Origin: GCA-2705995 sp048267965
Lineage (GTDB): Bacteria > Bacteroidota > Bacteroidia > Flavobacteriales_G > Salibacteraceae
Direction of reading: 5' to 3'
Length of the DNA stretch: 64,000 bases
Assembly (NCBI GenBank): GCA_048267965.1
Contig: JBLWWK010000003.1
Coordinates: forward strand, 124,001-188,000
The notes beneath the pieces are model-generated. The model saw only the letters and a list, made by a program, of their open reading frames with translations, ran no database searches and had not been told where the DNA came from. Positions 9,748 through 18,764 of the stretch are shown one piece after another (position 1 is the first letter of the stretch; each line of letters opens with the position of its first letter). The position numbers and the translations under genes are program-made.

Positions 9748-10160
9748 TGTTGACCTCCTGATTGCTCGTTAAACAACAACTGAATTTCTGCTTTGGGCTT
9801 TAAAGCTAAAACAGCATTTGAATTAGGGATTCTGAACACGGCAGCATGTTCATCTGGTCTTTGATAAGCGTATTTTAAAAGGTTGAAAGAAGCTTTAAGC
9901 TCTGCCAAAGTAACATTGCTTAGTTCTGGGCTTAAACTTTCGATAGGCAAAGCGCTTTCTACTTTTTCTTGAGGTAGGTTTTCCATAATTACGAAACCAT
10001 TAGCAACGTAATAGTTCAGGTAAGCAATCAACTTGGGTTGTTGACTTTGTAATTGCGCAGCTCGCTCTTGACCGTAAACCTCTATAATTCTAGGGTCTAC
10101 TTGTGCAAAAATAGCTAAGCTACTAGCAGTAAATAGAAGAGTGAAAAATATAGATTTCAT
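9744..10160 (-). CDS. Small secreted protein of unknown function, coupled to the T9SS giant
   Basis: I do not recognise this family. The protein starts MKSIFFTLLFTASSLAIFAQ, a classical signal peptide cleaved after AQ. An in-frame ATG at 10169 would add three residues. The mature part (about 118 residues) is mostly charged/helical in its first half and ends FNEQSGGQQ. It lacks a T9SS C-terminal domain, a lipobox and membrane segments. Its stop overlaps the start of the downstream surface protein (ATGA arrangement, four bases). The neighbour's SD lies inside this gene, so the two proteins are probably made in fixed ratio and may act together. That last point is inference. Confidence 0.7.
   Translation of the reverse strand: MKSIFFTLLFTASSLAIFAQVDPRIIEVYGQERAAQLQSQQPKLIAYLNYYVANGFVIMENLPQEKVESALPIESLSPELSNVTLAELKASFNLLKYAYQRPDEHAAVFRIPNSNAVLALKPKAEIQLLFNEQSGGQQ
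9754..9759 (-). promoter_or_regulatory. Strong Shine-Dalgarno for the T9SS giant protein
   Basis: On the minus strand AGGAGG lies six bases before the ATG, inside the last codons of the upstream coding region. Such a strong SD is exceptional in this window, where most starts have none. Confidence 0.75.
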
Positions 10161-10243
10161 GCTAAACATAAAAAGTGTTGATAGTTCTAACTGTAATAAA
10201 AAACGTAGGAAGTTGTGCGTAGTTACATAATAGACGGGCTCTA

Positions 10244-10251
10244 CAAAATTA
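10244..10251 (-). promoter_or_regulatory. Candidate -7 element for the small secreted protein / T9SS operon
   Basis: TAATTTTG on the minus strand matches TAnnTTTG, about 85 bases upstream of the first ATG. No convincing -33 triplet at 19-base spacing. Confidence 0.35.
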
Positions 10252-10313
10252 GTTGCCTGCTCAAAGTAAAGTTATAATCGCAAAACAAAAAGAATCTCCC
10301 TCCATGTTTTTTC

Positions 10314-10321
10314 TAACTTTG
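10314..10321 (+). promoter_or_regulatory. Candidate -7 element upstream of mdh
   Basis: TAACTTTG matches TAnnTTTG, 45 bases before the mdh ATG. No clear -33 TTG. Confidence 0.4.
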
Positions 10322-10366
10322 AGGTCTATTTGAATAGTAAACTTTAATTAAAGATAACCTTAAGAA

Positions 10367-11299
10367 ATGAAAGTAACTGTTGTAGGAGCAGGGAACGTAG
10401 GTGCCACCTGCGCGAACGTATTGGCTCATAACGAGATCGCTAACGAAATTGTATTAGTAGACATTAAAGAAGGTTTTGCTGAAGGTAAAGCGCTTGATAT
10501 GTGGGAGACTTCTCCAATCAACCTTTATGATTCACGTACTATTGGTTCTACCAATGATTACGAAAAAACAAAAGATTCTGACGTTGTTGTGATCACTTCA
10601 GGTTTACCAAGAAAGCCTGGTATGAGTAGAGATGACTTAATCGCTACGAATGCTGGTATTGTAAAAACAGTTACGGAAAGTGTTGTAAAATACTCTCCAA
10701 ATGCTAAGATCATTGTGGTTTCTAACCCGTTAGACGTAATGACTTACCAAGCATACTTAACTGCTAACAAGCCTTCTTCTGAAGTTTTTGGTATGGCAGG
10801 TATTCTTGATACTGCGCGTTACCGTTCTTTCTTAGCATTAGAATTAAACGTTTCTCCAAAAGATATTCAAGCAGTATTAATGGGTGGCCACGGTGATACA
10901 ATGGTTCCATTACCACGTTACACAACAGTAGGTGGTATCCCAGTTACCGAATTAATTGCAAAAGATAAACTAGATGCAATTGTTGATAGAACAAAAGTGG
11001 GCGGTGGAGAAATCGTTAAACTTTTAGGTACTTCAGCGTGGTATGCTCCAGGTGCTGCTGCAGCTCAAATGGCAGAAGCAATTGTAAGAGATCAAAAACG
11101 TGTATTCCCAGTTTGTGCTTGGTTACAAGGTGAGTACGGCATTAAAGATCTTTATTTAGGTGTTCCTGTAATTCTTGGTAAAAACGGTATTGAGCGAATT
11201 ATCGAACTTGATCTTAACGATGAAGAAAAAGAATTGCTGAACGAATCTGAAAAAGCAGTAAGAGGCGTTAAAGACGTTTTAGACGGAATGGATATCTAA
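10367..11299 (+). CDS. mdh: Malate dehydrogenase (LDH-like type)
   Basis: NAD-dependent oxidation of malate to oxaloacetate in the TCA cycle. The Rossmann loop is VVGAGNVGATCA at the N-terminus, the dicarboxylate-binding arginines sit in GLPRKPGMSRDDL, and the catalytic His is in MGGHGDTMVP. The 310-residue length and an Arg in the substrate loop favour malate over lactate dehydrogenase. It is a monocistronic gene with its own promoter-like element and a strong downstream terminator. Confidence 0.95.
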   Translation: MKVTVVGAGNVGATCANVLAHNEIANEIVLVDIKEGFAEGKALDMWETSPINLYDSRTIGSTNDYEKTKDSDVVVITSGLPRKPGMSRDDLIATNAGIVKTVTESVVKYSPNAKIIVVSNPLDVMTYQAYLTANKPSSEVFGMAGILDTARYRSFLALELNVSPKDIQAVLMGGHGDTMVPLPRYTTVGGIPVTELIAKDKLDAIVDRTKVGGGEIVKLLGTSAWYAPGAAAAQMAEAIVRDQKRVFPVCAWLQGEYGIKDLYLGVPVILGKNGIERIIELDLNDEEKELLNESEKAVRGVKDVLDGMDI

Positions 11300-11320
11300 T
11301 CATTAGATACAGCATACATC

Positions 11321-11354
11321 AAAAAGCCGATTATTCAATTAATCGGCTTTTTTT
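11321..11354. terminator. Bidirectional rho-independent terminator after mdh
   Basis: AAAAAGCCGATTA pairs with TAATCGGCTTTTT around a 6-base loop, ending in a T run. The A tract on the other side makes it usable for the convergent gene at 11353-11766. Confidence 0.9.
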
Positions 11355-11766
11355 ATGGTAAAAATCGAGCAGAATTTTCTGGTGTTTGTACCCAGCAAGC
11401 TTCGGTTTTGCCAAACCATTGGTACCGGTTTTTAGCTATAAATCGGTAAACGCTATCTCTCACTCTTTTCGGTAGGAACCCGAATACCACTAAGATTGAA
11501 AACGGGAACTTTAATTCTCGAGCAATTCTCAAAGCTGCATCTGATTGTATGAGGAATGAATGGCCAGAATACACTACAATAGAATCGGTATTGAGCGCAT
11601 CGATTTGGTTTTTGTTTAAAAGCGATTGAGCAGTGGTTCCTGCCAGACTAGCAAACTGTAAAACAGCCGATTTTTCATGTTTCAAGATAAACTGTACAGA
11701 GCCATTGCATAAGTTGCAATTTCCGTCAAAAAACACAATTATCTGGTCGGAACTTAGATTTTTCAA
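11353..11766 (-). CDS. DCC-family thiol-disulfide oxidoreductase-like protein (DUF393)
   Basis: A 137-residue cytosolic protein with IIVFFDGNCNLCNGSVQFI near the N-terminus, the DxxCxxC motif that defines the DCC (DUF393) family. A later basic/aromatic region (LPKRVRDSVYRFIAKNRYQWFG) is also typical. Family members are predicted thioredoxin-fold proteins, and their substrates are unknown. The start is a TTG at 11766. No ATG exists between it and the upstream in-frame stop, and this start leaves the motif intact. It is convergent with mdh and shares its terminator. Confidence 0.85.
   Translation of the reverse strand: MKNLSSDQIIVFFDGNCNLCNGSVQFILKHEKSAVLQFASLAGTTAQSLLNKNQIDALNTDSIVVYSGHSFLIQSDAALRIARELKFPFSILVVFGFLPKRVRDSVYRFIAKNRYQWFGKTEACWVQTPENSARFLP
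11471..11480 (+). repeat. Copy of the GGTAGGAACC element
   Basis: Exact 10-mer, preceded by C. In the DCC gene it is read as GGG-TTC-CTA-CCG (Gly-Phe-Leu-Pro), a different phase from most coding copies. This argues against pure codon bias. Confidence 0.6.
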
Positions 11767-11849
11767 TTTGTAACCCTTTGTTATTTAGTGTGTTAAATTA
11801 AAGCTTTGCGCTTGCGTAGACTGAGTTAGTAATAATTTTATTGAAGTTC

Positions 11850-11857
11850 TATATTTG
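11850..11857 (+). promoter_or_regulatory. Candidate -7 element for secDF
   Basis: TATATTTG followed by CAG matches TAnnTTTG, with the TTTGCA extension shared by several promoters in this window. It lies 47 bases upstream of the secDF ATG. Confidence 0.5.
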
Positions 11858-11904
11858 CAGGCTTATTGAGAAAAAACTCTTTATAATTTTTAACCAACAA
11901 CACA

Positions 11905-14900
11905 ATGCAAAATAAAAGCGCAATTTGGTTTTTCACAATTCTTTTAACCTTGGCATGCCTGTACCAAATTTCATTTACATGGGTAGCGGCAAACGTTGAG
12001 AGTGAAGCCAAAGAAATTGCTGTTGAAAAGGCAGATTCTCTTGTTGCAGCTGAAAGCTTAAATAGCTACGAGAGAGATTCGGCAATGCAAGCATTCGAAA
12101 ACGAACAGCTACTTGCAATGGGGCCGAAGCCCGTTTATCCTCTTTTCGGTTTTGATTACAACTATGTAAAGAAGAGAGAGATTAACTTAGGGCTAGATCT
12201 TCAAGGAGGTATGAACGTAACTCTAGAAGTTTCTGTAATCGATCTTATTAAGTCGATGGCAGGTTCTAACGCTCAAAGAGAAGATTTTAATCAAGCCTTA
12301 ACGAAAGCAAAAGAACTTCAGAAGAACTCTCAAGACGGAATGGTAGATTTATTTGCTCAAGCTTGGAGCGAACTACATCCAGATAAGAGATTGGCTTCAA
12401 TCTTTAGTACTCTTAACAATAAAGAGTTAATTCCTGCAGATGCTTCAGACGAAGAAGTAATCAGTGTAATTAAAAAAGAAGCAGAAGATGCTGTTATTCG
12501 TACCGAGCAAGTATTGCGTAAAAGGGTAGATAACTTAGGGGTTGTTCAACCAAAGATTCAACGTTTAACCAACAGCGGAAGAATCATTGTTGAGTTACCA
12601 GGCGTAAAAAACAAAGAAAGAGTTCGTGAGATTCTTCAGTCTACTGCAAAACTTGAATTTTGGGATACTTACAGCTTCAGACAAGAGGTTTCTCCTGCTT
12701 TAGGTGAAGTGAACCAAATGCTGAGCTTAAAAATGGCTCCTAAAGAAGAGTCTTCTGAAACAACTGATGCTGAAGAAGATTTACTAAACGATTTAGAGGC
12801 AGAAGCCGACACCACTGCTGCTCAAGAAGAAACCAACAACGATACTACTGCAAACGCAGAAGGAGATGAGTTTGATGATTTGTTTTCAGAAGATTCTGAT
12901 GAAGCAGATACAGCAAATGCTGATATTTCTGCACAAGAATACAAAGAGAACAATCCTCTTTTTGGAATTTTAGAAATCCCAAGATTCCAAAACCCAAATA
13001 CAGGTCAAGTAGAATTAGCTGAAGGGCCTATCATTGGCTATGCTTTTACAGCAGATACTGCAGAAGTAGGCGCATTATTAAGAAGAAAAGACGCTAGAAA
13101 GATTATTAAATCGTACCTGCCAAGAGTTAAATTCTTGTGGGGAGCGAGACCAGTTGATCCTGAGGCTGATAGAGAGTTTTATGCTCTTTACGCTGTAAAA
13201 GTGACCAAAGATGGAAAAGCACCTTTAGAAGGAGATAAGATTACAAATGCAGCGGTTACTGCAGACGAATTAGGTAATCCAGCTGTTTCTCTAACCATGA
13301 ATGCTTCTGGAGCAAAAGTTTGGAAAGAAATGACCAGAGCTGCTGCAGAACGTAATGGCTACATTGCTGTTACGCTTGATAACCTAATCTATAGTGCTCC
13401 AGGTGTTGATGAAGAAATTCCTACAGGTAGCACACGCATCAGCGGAAGCTTTACGCAAGAAGAAGCTGGCGATTTAGCAGGTGTTCTTAAAGCAGGTAAA
13501 CTACCAGCTCCTTCAAACATTATTGAAGAAGCAATTGTGGGGCCTTCATTAGGTGATGAGTCGATTTCAGATGGTCTTAACTCATTTTTATTAGCATTAG
13601 GAATTATCTTGATTTACATGATTTTCTACTACAACCGTGCAGGTATTGTAGCAGACATCGCGTTAATCACTAACTTATTCTTTGTACTGGGTGTGTTAAC
13701 ATCGCTAAAAGCAACATTGACGTTGCCGGGTATCGCAGGTATTGTGTTAACCATTGGTATGTCGGTAGATGCTAACGTACTTATCTACGAAAGAATTCGT
13801 GAAGAAATTTCTGCTGGTAAAGGGCTTAAATTAGCTATTGAGCATGCTTACGGTAAAAATGGTGCGATGCCATCAATTATCGATGCGAACATTACCACGT
13901 TGCTAACTGGTATTATTCTTCTTGTGTTTGGAACAGGGCCGATTCAAGGTTTCGCAACCACATTGATTATCGGTATTCTTACCTCACTTTTCTCAGCCAT
14001 TTTTGTAACGCGTTTGTTGTTCGAAATGAGCATCAGTGGAAAAGGAAACATGAATTTTTCGAACAAAATGACCGAGAAAATTTTAAAGAATGCAAATTAT
14101 ACCTTCGTTAACAAGCGTAAAACATTCTACATTATCTCTGGTGTTTTAATCGCAGTGAGTTTAGGTTCACTTTTCACAAAAGGCTTAGACTTTGGTGTTG
14201 ATTTTAAAGGAGGTAGAACATACCAAGTTCGTTTCGAACAGCCGGTAAATGCGCAAGATGTTAGAGCGGAATTAACCAACACTTTTGTAGACGACAACGG
14301 TGTAAGTGTAGAACCAGAAGTAAAATTATTCGGTTCTTCTAATCAAGTGTTAATCACTACTAAATACATGATTGATAGCGATGCTGAAAATGCAGACGAT
14401 ATCGTTGAAGAAAAGCTAGAAGCTGGTTTGCACGTTATCGGAGATCAATTCGAAATTTTACGCTCACAAAAAGTAGAACCAACTATTGCAGATGATATCA
14501 AACAATCTGCAGTTTGGGCGGTACTATTTGCGTTATTGGTGATTTTCTTATACATCTTAATCAGATTTAGAAAGTACCAGTATTCTGTAGGAGCCGTAAT
14601 GGCCATGGCTCACGATGTTATAATCGTATTGGGTATTTTCTCTTTAGGTTACGGAATTTTGCCTTTCTCTTTAGAGATAGATCAGGCGTTTATCGCAGCT
14701 ATCTTAACGGTAGTGGGGTACTCAATTAACGATACTGTGGTTGTATTCGATAGAATTCGTGAGTACTTAGGGATTCACAAAAAACAAGCTTACAATGATA
14801 CTGTTAACAGTGCATTGAACTCTACGTTAAGTAGAACCATCAATACATCGTTAAGTACCTTCTTTGTATTATTAATGATTTTCATCTTTGGTGGTGAAGT

Positions 14901-15024
14901 AATTAGAGGTTTTGTTTTCGCATTAATGATTGGTGTTGTAGTAGGAACCTACTCATCAGTTTGTGTGGCAACTCCTGTAATGATTGATCTTCAATCGAAA
15001 GAAGACAAAGCGAAGAAGCACTAA
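11905..15024 (+). CDS. secDF: Fused protein translocase subunit SecDF
   Basis: A proton-driven accessory of SecYEG that pulls exported proteins across the inner membrane. SecD and SecF are joined in one 1039-residue chain. The SecD half has an anchor at about residues 9-28, the motif INLGLDLQGGMNVTLEV, a large periplasmic P1 region, and a helix bundle from about 560 (GIVLTIGMSVDANVLIYERI). The SecF half begins near 735 with FVNKRKTFYIISG and GLDFGVDFKGGRTYQVRF, and has the second bundle with VVGYSINDTVVVFDRIRE. An acidic low-complexity insert (about residues 278-345, Glu/Asp/Thr) interrupts P1. Fusion is common in Bacteroidota. Confidence 0.97.
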   Translation: MQNKSAIWFFTILLTLACLYQISFTWVAANVESEAKEIAVEKADSLVAAESLNSYERDSAMQAFENEQLLAMGPKPVYPLFGFDYNYVKKREINLGLDLQGGMNVTLEVSVIDLIKSMAGSNAQREDFNQALTKAKELQKNSQDGMVDLFAQAWSELHPDKRLASIFSTLNNKELIPADASDEEVISVIKKEAEDAVIRTEQVLRKRVDNLGVVQPKIQRLTNSGRIIVELPGVKNKERVREILQSTAKLEFWDTYSFRQEVSPALGEVNQMLSLKMAPKEESSETTDAEEDLLNDLEAEADTTAAQEETNNDTTANAEGDEFDDLFSEDSDEADTANADISAQEYKENNPLFGILEIPRFQNPNTGQVELAEGPIIGYAFTADTAEVGALLRRKDARKIIKSYLPRVKFLWGARPVDPEADREFYALYAVKVTKDGKAPLEGDKITNAAVTADELGNPAVSLTMNASGAKVWKEMTRAAAERNGYIAVTLDNLIYSAPGVDEEIPTGSTRISGSFTQEEAGDLAGVLKAGKLPAPSNIIEEAIVGPSLGDESISDGLNSFLLALGIILIYMIFYYNRAGIVADIALITNLFFVLGVLTSLKATLTLPGIAGIVLTIGMSVDANVLIYERIREEISAGKGLKLAIEHAYGKNGAMPSIIDANITTLLTGIILLVFGTGPIQGFATTLIIGILTSLFSAIFVTRLLFEMSISGKGNMNFSNKMTEKILKNANYTFVNKRKTFYIISGVLIAVSLGSLFTKGLDFGVDFKGGRTYQVRFEQPVNAQDVRAELTNTFVDDNGVSVEPEVKLFGSSNQVLITTKYMIDSDAENADDIVEEKLEAGLHVIGDQFEILRSQKVEPTIADDIKQSAVWAVLFALLVIFLYILIRFRKYQYSVGAVMAMAHDVIIVLGIFSLGYGILPFSLEIDQAFIAAILTVVGYSINDTVVVFDRIREYLGIHKKQAYNDTVNSALNSTLSRTINTSLSTFFVLLMIFIFGGEVIRGFVFALMIGVVVGTYSSVCVATPVMIDLQSKEDKAKKH

Positions 15025-15052
15025 GCGTTGATAAAAAAATAGAGTTCGAAAC

Positions 15053-15085
15053 AAAGCCCTTCCATTTTATTGGAGGGGCTTTTTT
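15053..15085 (+). terminator. Rho-independent terminator after secDF
   Basis: AAAGCCCTTCCA pairs with TGGAGGGGCTTT (one G-U) around a TTTTAT loop, then a T run. Confidence 0.9.
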
Positions 15086-15086
15086 G

Positions 15087-15094
15087 TAAATTTG
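15087..15094 (+). promoter_or_regulatory. Candidate -7 element for tatA
   Basis: TAAATTTG followed by CA, immediately after the secDF terminator and 20 bases before the tatA start. Confidence 0.45.
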
Positions 15095-15113
15095 CACTTC
15101 GAAAGAATACTAT

Positions 15114-15371
15114 ATGAACAATCCTTTTTTCTTATTCTTTAACCTTGGAGGAGGTGAAATTTTCATCATCCTACTCATCGTGTTGATGTTATTTGGTGCG
15201 AAAAAGATTCCAGAGTTTGCGAGAGGTCTTGGAAAAGGAATCAGACAGTTTAAAGATGCTACCGATAATATCCAAAGAGATATTCAAGATTCGGTGAACG
15301 AAGTAAAACAAGACATCGACATCAATAAACAGCTGAGACAGCAAGACCACAACAAAAAGAAAGAGCAATAA
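15114..15371 (+). CDS. tatA: Twin-arginine translocase subunit TatA/TatE family
   Basis: A small pore-forming subunit of the Tat pathway, which exports folded proteins. The 85 residues show the family layout: a short N-terminal extension, one transmembrane helix (GEIFIILLIVLMLFG), the hinge motif FGAKKIPEFARGLGKGIRQFK, and an acidic/basic amphipathic tail. No tatC is adjacent. The next gene starts four bases after the stop. Confidence 0.93.
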   Translation: MNNPFFLFFNLGGGEIFIILLIVLMLFGAKKIPEFARGLGKGIRQFKDATDNIQRDIQDSVNEVKQDIDINKQLRQQDHNKKKEQ

Positions 15372-15374
15372 TTA

Positions 15375-16319
15375 ATGGATTATGTATACCTAATTGTTGG
15401 GCTTGCAATCTTAATCGGAAGTGGTGAGCTGTTAGTAAAAGGAGCTGTTAACTTAGCCTACAAATTCCATATCTCAACCCTTGTTGTTGGGATGACAATA
15501 ATCTCATTCGGAACCAGTGCTCCTGAATTATTAGTGAGTGTGAAATCTACACTCGAAGGACATCCTGATATCGCTATTGGTAATGTGATTGGTTCAAACA
15601 TTGCCAATTTAGCCTTGGTACTTGGGTTAACCGCCATGGTTTTCCCAATCAAAGTTGATCGAAACTCTATTCGAGTAGATTGGCCCATGATGATGGGAGC
15701 TACTGTGGTGCTGCACCTTTTTATGCTCAATTATATTATTGAGTTTTGGGAAGGTTTCATTCTTCTAGCAGCATTGATCGTTTTTGTAGTAGCGATTATT
15801 CGTACTTCACGAAAAAACACGAAAGCCATCCAATCAGAAGATTCTGGTGAAAAAACGGAAGAAACATCTACAAAAAATTTAGCCAAAGACATTCTTTTCA
15901 TAGTAGGTGGCGCAATAGGTTTAATGTTAGGTGCAGATTGGTTAGTAGAAGGAGCCGTAAACCTCGCTAGAAATTATGGTGTAAGTGATTTGGTAATCTC
16001 TGTTACTATTGTGGCTTTCGGAACTTCTGCTCCTGAATTGGTTACTTCTGTAGTAGCTGCTTTTCGTCAACATGCCGATATTTCTGTAGGGAACCTGATC
16101 GGTTCTAACATTTTTAACATCATGGCCATTCTTGGAATCACTCCACTTATTCAAGAAGTGGAAGTTAATCCGCAAGTGGTTTCTAACGATATGTTCTGGG
16201 TACTGGGGATTTCGGCCTTAGTTTTACCAATGCTTTTAATCAATCGTAACATCAGTCGTATCGAAGGGGGAATTTTATTTTTTACTTACATCACCTATGT
16301 TTATTTGTTAGTTGCTTAA
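15375..16319 (+). CDS. Calcium/sodium antiporter (CaCA family, YrbG-like)
   Basis: An inner-membrane cation exchanger of 314 residues with about ten membrane segments. It shows the two inverted alpha repeats of the family, IISFGTSAPELLVSV (about 43-57) and VAFGTSAPELVTSV (about 215-228), each followed by IGNVIGSNIAN or VGNLIGSNIFN. The central cytosolic linker is charged (SRKNTKAIQSEDSGEKTEE). It lies four bases from tatA, so is probably co-transcribed. Sodium/calcium exchange is inferred from the family. The exact ions are not certain. Confidence 0.92.
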   Translation: MDYVYLIVGLAILIGSGELLVKGAVNLAYKFHISTLVVGMTIISFGTSAPELLVSVKSTLEGHPDIAIGNVIGSNIANLALVLGLTAMVFPIKVDRNSIRVDWPMMMGATVVLHLFMLNYIIEFWEGFILLAALIVFVVAIIRTSRKNTKAIQSEDSGEKTEETSTKNLAKDILFIVGGAIGLMLGADWLVEGAVNLARNYGVSDLVISVTIVAFGTSAPELVTSVVAAFRQHADISVGNLIGSNIFNIMAILGITPLIQEVEVNPQVVSNDMFWVLGISALVLPMLLINRNISRIEGGILFFTYITYVYLLVA

Positions 16320-16410
16320 AAAAAAATAAAAAATACGAACGGTTTTGTTGACTTGTAGGGGTTTTGTGTGATTAAAAAAAATTATTTAAGTCGTTTTTCA
16401 TGTTTTAACT

Positions 16411-16418
16411 TATTTTTG
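16411..16418 (+). promoter_or_regulatory. Candidate -7 element for glutamine synthetase
   Basis: TATTTTTG matches TAnnTTTG, 20 bases upstream of the ATG in an A/T-rich 119-base spacer. Confidence 0.5.
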
Positions 16419-16438
16419 TCGCAGAAAACGACAAAACT

Positions 16439-18628
16439 ATGGCTACATTCAGATTTACTGCTTTAGAGAAAACCCTCTCACGAGTTCCTGTAGAGGTAAA
16501 AACACCTAGTGATAAAATTTCAGATTATTTCGGAGATTTAGTATTCAATGCAAATTCAATGCGTCAGTTTATGACACCTGAAGCATTTGAAAGTGTTGAA
16601 GAATCTATGCGCTTAGGAACCAAGTTAAACAGAAGCATTGCTGATCAAGTAGCTTCTGGTATGAAAGCTTGGGCCATGTCAAAAGGTGCAACGCATTACA
16701 CACACTGGTTCCAGCCATTAACGGGTCGTACTGCTGAAAAGCACGATGCCTTTTATTCTCCGATGGATCCTACCAATCCCATAGAAAAATTTCATGGAGA
16801 ACAATTAGTTCAGCAAGAACCAGATGCTTCTTCTTTTCCTCACGGTGGAATTAGAAATACATTCGAGGCTAGAGGGTATACTGCTTGGGATCCTACCTCG
16901 CCAGCATTTATTATTGGGAAAACACTGTGTATACCTACCATTTTTGTTAGCTATACAGGTGAAGCATTAGATTACAAAGCTCCACTTTTACGCGCTTTGG
17001 CGGCAGTAGATAAAGCAGCGGTAGATGTATGTCAATACTTTGATAAAACCATCACTAAAGTGAACGCTACTTTGGGGTGGGAACAAGAATATTTCTTGGT
17101 AGATTCAGCATTGTATGCTGCTCGTCCTGATTTAGCATTAACAGGTAGAACCCTTTTTGGGCACAGTTCTAGTAAAGGCCAACAGTTAGATGATCACTAT
17201 TTTGGTGCTATACCAGATAGAGCTGCGGCTTTTATGTACGATTTTGAACAAGAAGCACTGAAATTAGGAATTCCCGTAACTACTCGTCATAACGAAGTAG
17301 CTCCTAATCAATTTGAGTGTGCTCCACTTTTTGAAGAGTGTAACTTGGCTGTAGATCACAACCAACTTTTAATGGATGTGATGGAGAAAGTAGCGCAACG
17401 TCACAATTTTAGAGTGTTGCTTCACGAAAAACCATTCAAAGAAATTAATGGTTCAGGAAAACACAATAACTGGTCGTTAAGTGCCAATGCAGACAAGCAT
17501 AGAAACTTATTGAGTCCAGGGAAAACACCAAGAACGAACTTACGTTTCTTAACCTTCTTAGTAAACTCGATTGCAGCTGTGCAAGAACATGCAGACTTGC
17601 TAAGAGCATCGATTGCGACAGCAGGTAACGATCACCGCTTGGGAGCTAACGAAGCGCCTCCAGCCATAATTTCCATTTTTATTGGTTCGCAATTAACGCG
17701 GTTATTAAACGAAATTGAAGAGCGCGTTTCATCAGCTCTTTCTCCTGACGAAAAGTCTGAACTAAAACTTGATATCGGCAAAATTCCAGAGATTTTGTTA
17801 GACAATACCGATAGAAACAGAACTTCACCTTTTGCTTTTACAGGGAATAAATTTGAGTTTAGAGCGGTAGGTTCAGCACAAAACTGCGCTCAACCGATGA
17901 TTGTTTTAAATGCAGCAATGGCTCAACAATTAATCAAGTTTAAAACAGATGTTGAAGCATTAGTAAAAGAAGGTAAAAAGAAAGATGAGTCTATTCTTGA
18001 GGTGTTGAGAGAATACATTCGAGACACCAAAAACATTCTTTTCGAAGGAAATGGGTATAGTGATGATTGGGTAAAAGAAGCAGAAAAAAGAGGTCTTTCT
18101 AATTTGGTAGGAACCCCAACAGCTTTAAAGCCATTAATCTCTAAGAAAACGAAAAAACTGTACACCGATTTACGCATTATGAATGAGCGTGAAATCGATG
18201 CACGTTACGAAATCGATTTGGAAAACTATAAAATGAAAATCCAAATTGAATCTCGCGTTATGGCAGATATGGCTATGAACCATATTATTCCAGCGGCATT
18301 GAAATATCAATCAGGAATTGTAGCGAACGTAAAGAACTTAAAAGACATTTACGAAGACGATTTCGAAGAGCATGCAAAAACGCAGAAAGAAATGATTAAA
18401 GAATTGTCAGAACGGATCACTATTATTAGAGAAAACGTAAAGGCAATGACAGAAAAAAGAAAAGTGGCAAACGCATTAGAAAGTGCAGAAGAACAGGCAA
18501 GAATTTACCGCGATGAAGTATTGCCGTTTTTCGATCCCATTCGTTATCAGGTCGATAAGCTTGAACTTATCGTAGATAATGTAGATTGGCCACTCCCAAA
18601 ATACCGTGAATTACTGTTTACAAAATAA
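16439..18628 (+). CDS. glnA: Glutamine synthetase type III
   Basis: ATP-dependent amidation of glutamate to glutamine, the main ammonia-assimilation step. Its 729 residues and the N-terminal block VFNANSMRQFMTPEAFESV identify the GSIII class, found in Bacteroidota and cyanobacteria. Catalytic landmarks are GWEQEYFLVD (metal and substrate), NEVAPNQFECAPLFEECN, and NGSGKHNNWS. A long helical C-terminal extension (from about 560) is also typical of GSIII. No PII or adenylylation gene is adjacent. The gene has its own promoter-like element and terminator. Confidence 0.97.
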   Translation: MATFRFTALEKTLSRVPVEVKTPSDKISDYFGDLVFNANSMRQFMTPEAFESVEESMRLGTKLNRSIADQVASGMKAWAMSKGATHYTHWFQPLTGRTAEKHDAFYSPMDPTNPIEKFHGEQLVQQEPDASSFPHGGIRNTFEARGYTAWDPTSPAFIIGKTLCIPTIFVSYTGEALDYKAPLLRALAAVDKAAVDVCQYFDKTITKVNATLGWEQEYFLVDSALYAARPDLALTGRTLFGHSSSKGQQLDDHYFGAIPDRAAAFMYDFEQEALKLGIPVTTRHNEVAPNQFECAPLFEECNLAVDHNQLLMDVMEKVAQRHNFRVLLHEKPFKEINGSGKHNNWSLSANADKHRNLLSPGKTPRTNLRFLTFLVNSIAAVQEHADLLRASIATAGNDHRLGANEAPPAIISIFIGSQLTRLLNEIEERVSSALSPDEKSELKLDIGKIPEILLDNTDRNRTSPFAFTGNKFEFRAVGSAQNCAQPMIVLNAAMAQQLIKFKTDVEALVKEGKKKDESILEVLREYIRDTKNILFEGNGYSDDWVKEAEKRGLSNLVGTPTALKPLISKKTKKLYTDLRIMNEREIDARYEIDLENYKMKIQIESRVMADMAMNHIIPAALKYQSGIVANVKNLKDIYEDDFEEHAKTQKEMIKELSERITIIRENVKAMTEKRKVANALESAEEQARIYRDEVLPFFDPIRYQVDKLELIVDNVDWPLPKYRELLFTK
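18106..18115 (+). repeat. Copy of the GGTAGGAACC element
   Basis: Exact 10-mer in the glutamine synthetase gene, read there as Val-Gly-Thr. Confidence 0.55.
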
Positions 18629-18650
18629 TTCTGATAAACCAGAATTGCCA

Positions 18651-18682
18651 AAAAGCCCAAGCCTTAATCGGTTTGGGCTTTT
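18651..18682 (+). terminator. Rho-independent terminator after glutamine synthetase
   Basis: AAAAGCCCAAGCC pairs with GGTTTGGGCTTTT (one G-U) around TTAATC. A smaller stem (ATTCTG/CAGAAT) precedes it at 18628-18645. Confidence 0.85.
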
Positions 18683-18764
18683 ACGTGTTAGAAAATATTA
18701 TTATTTTGGTGCACTTGAAAAAACCGTTCAATAACAAACTCTTACAATTAAATATTCTTAGCAT

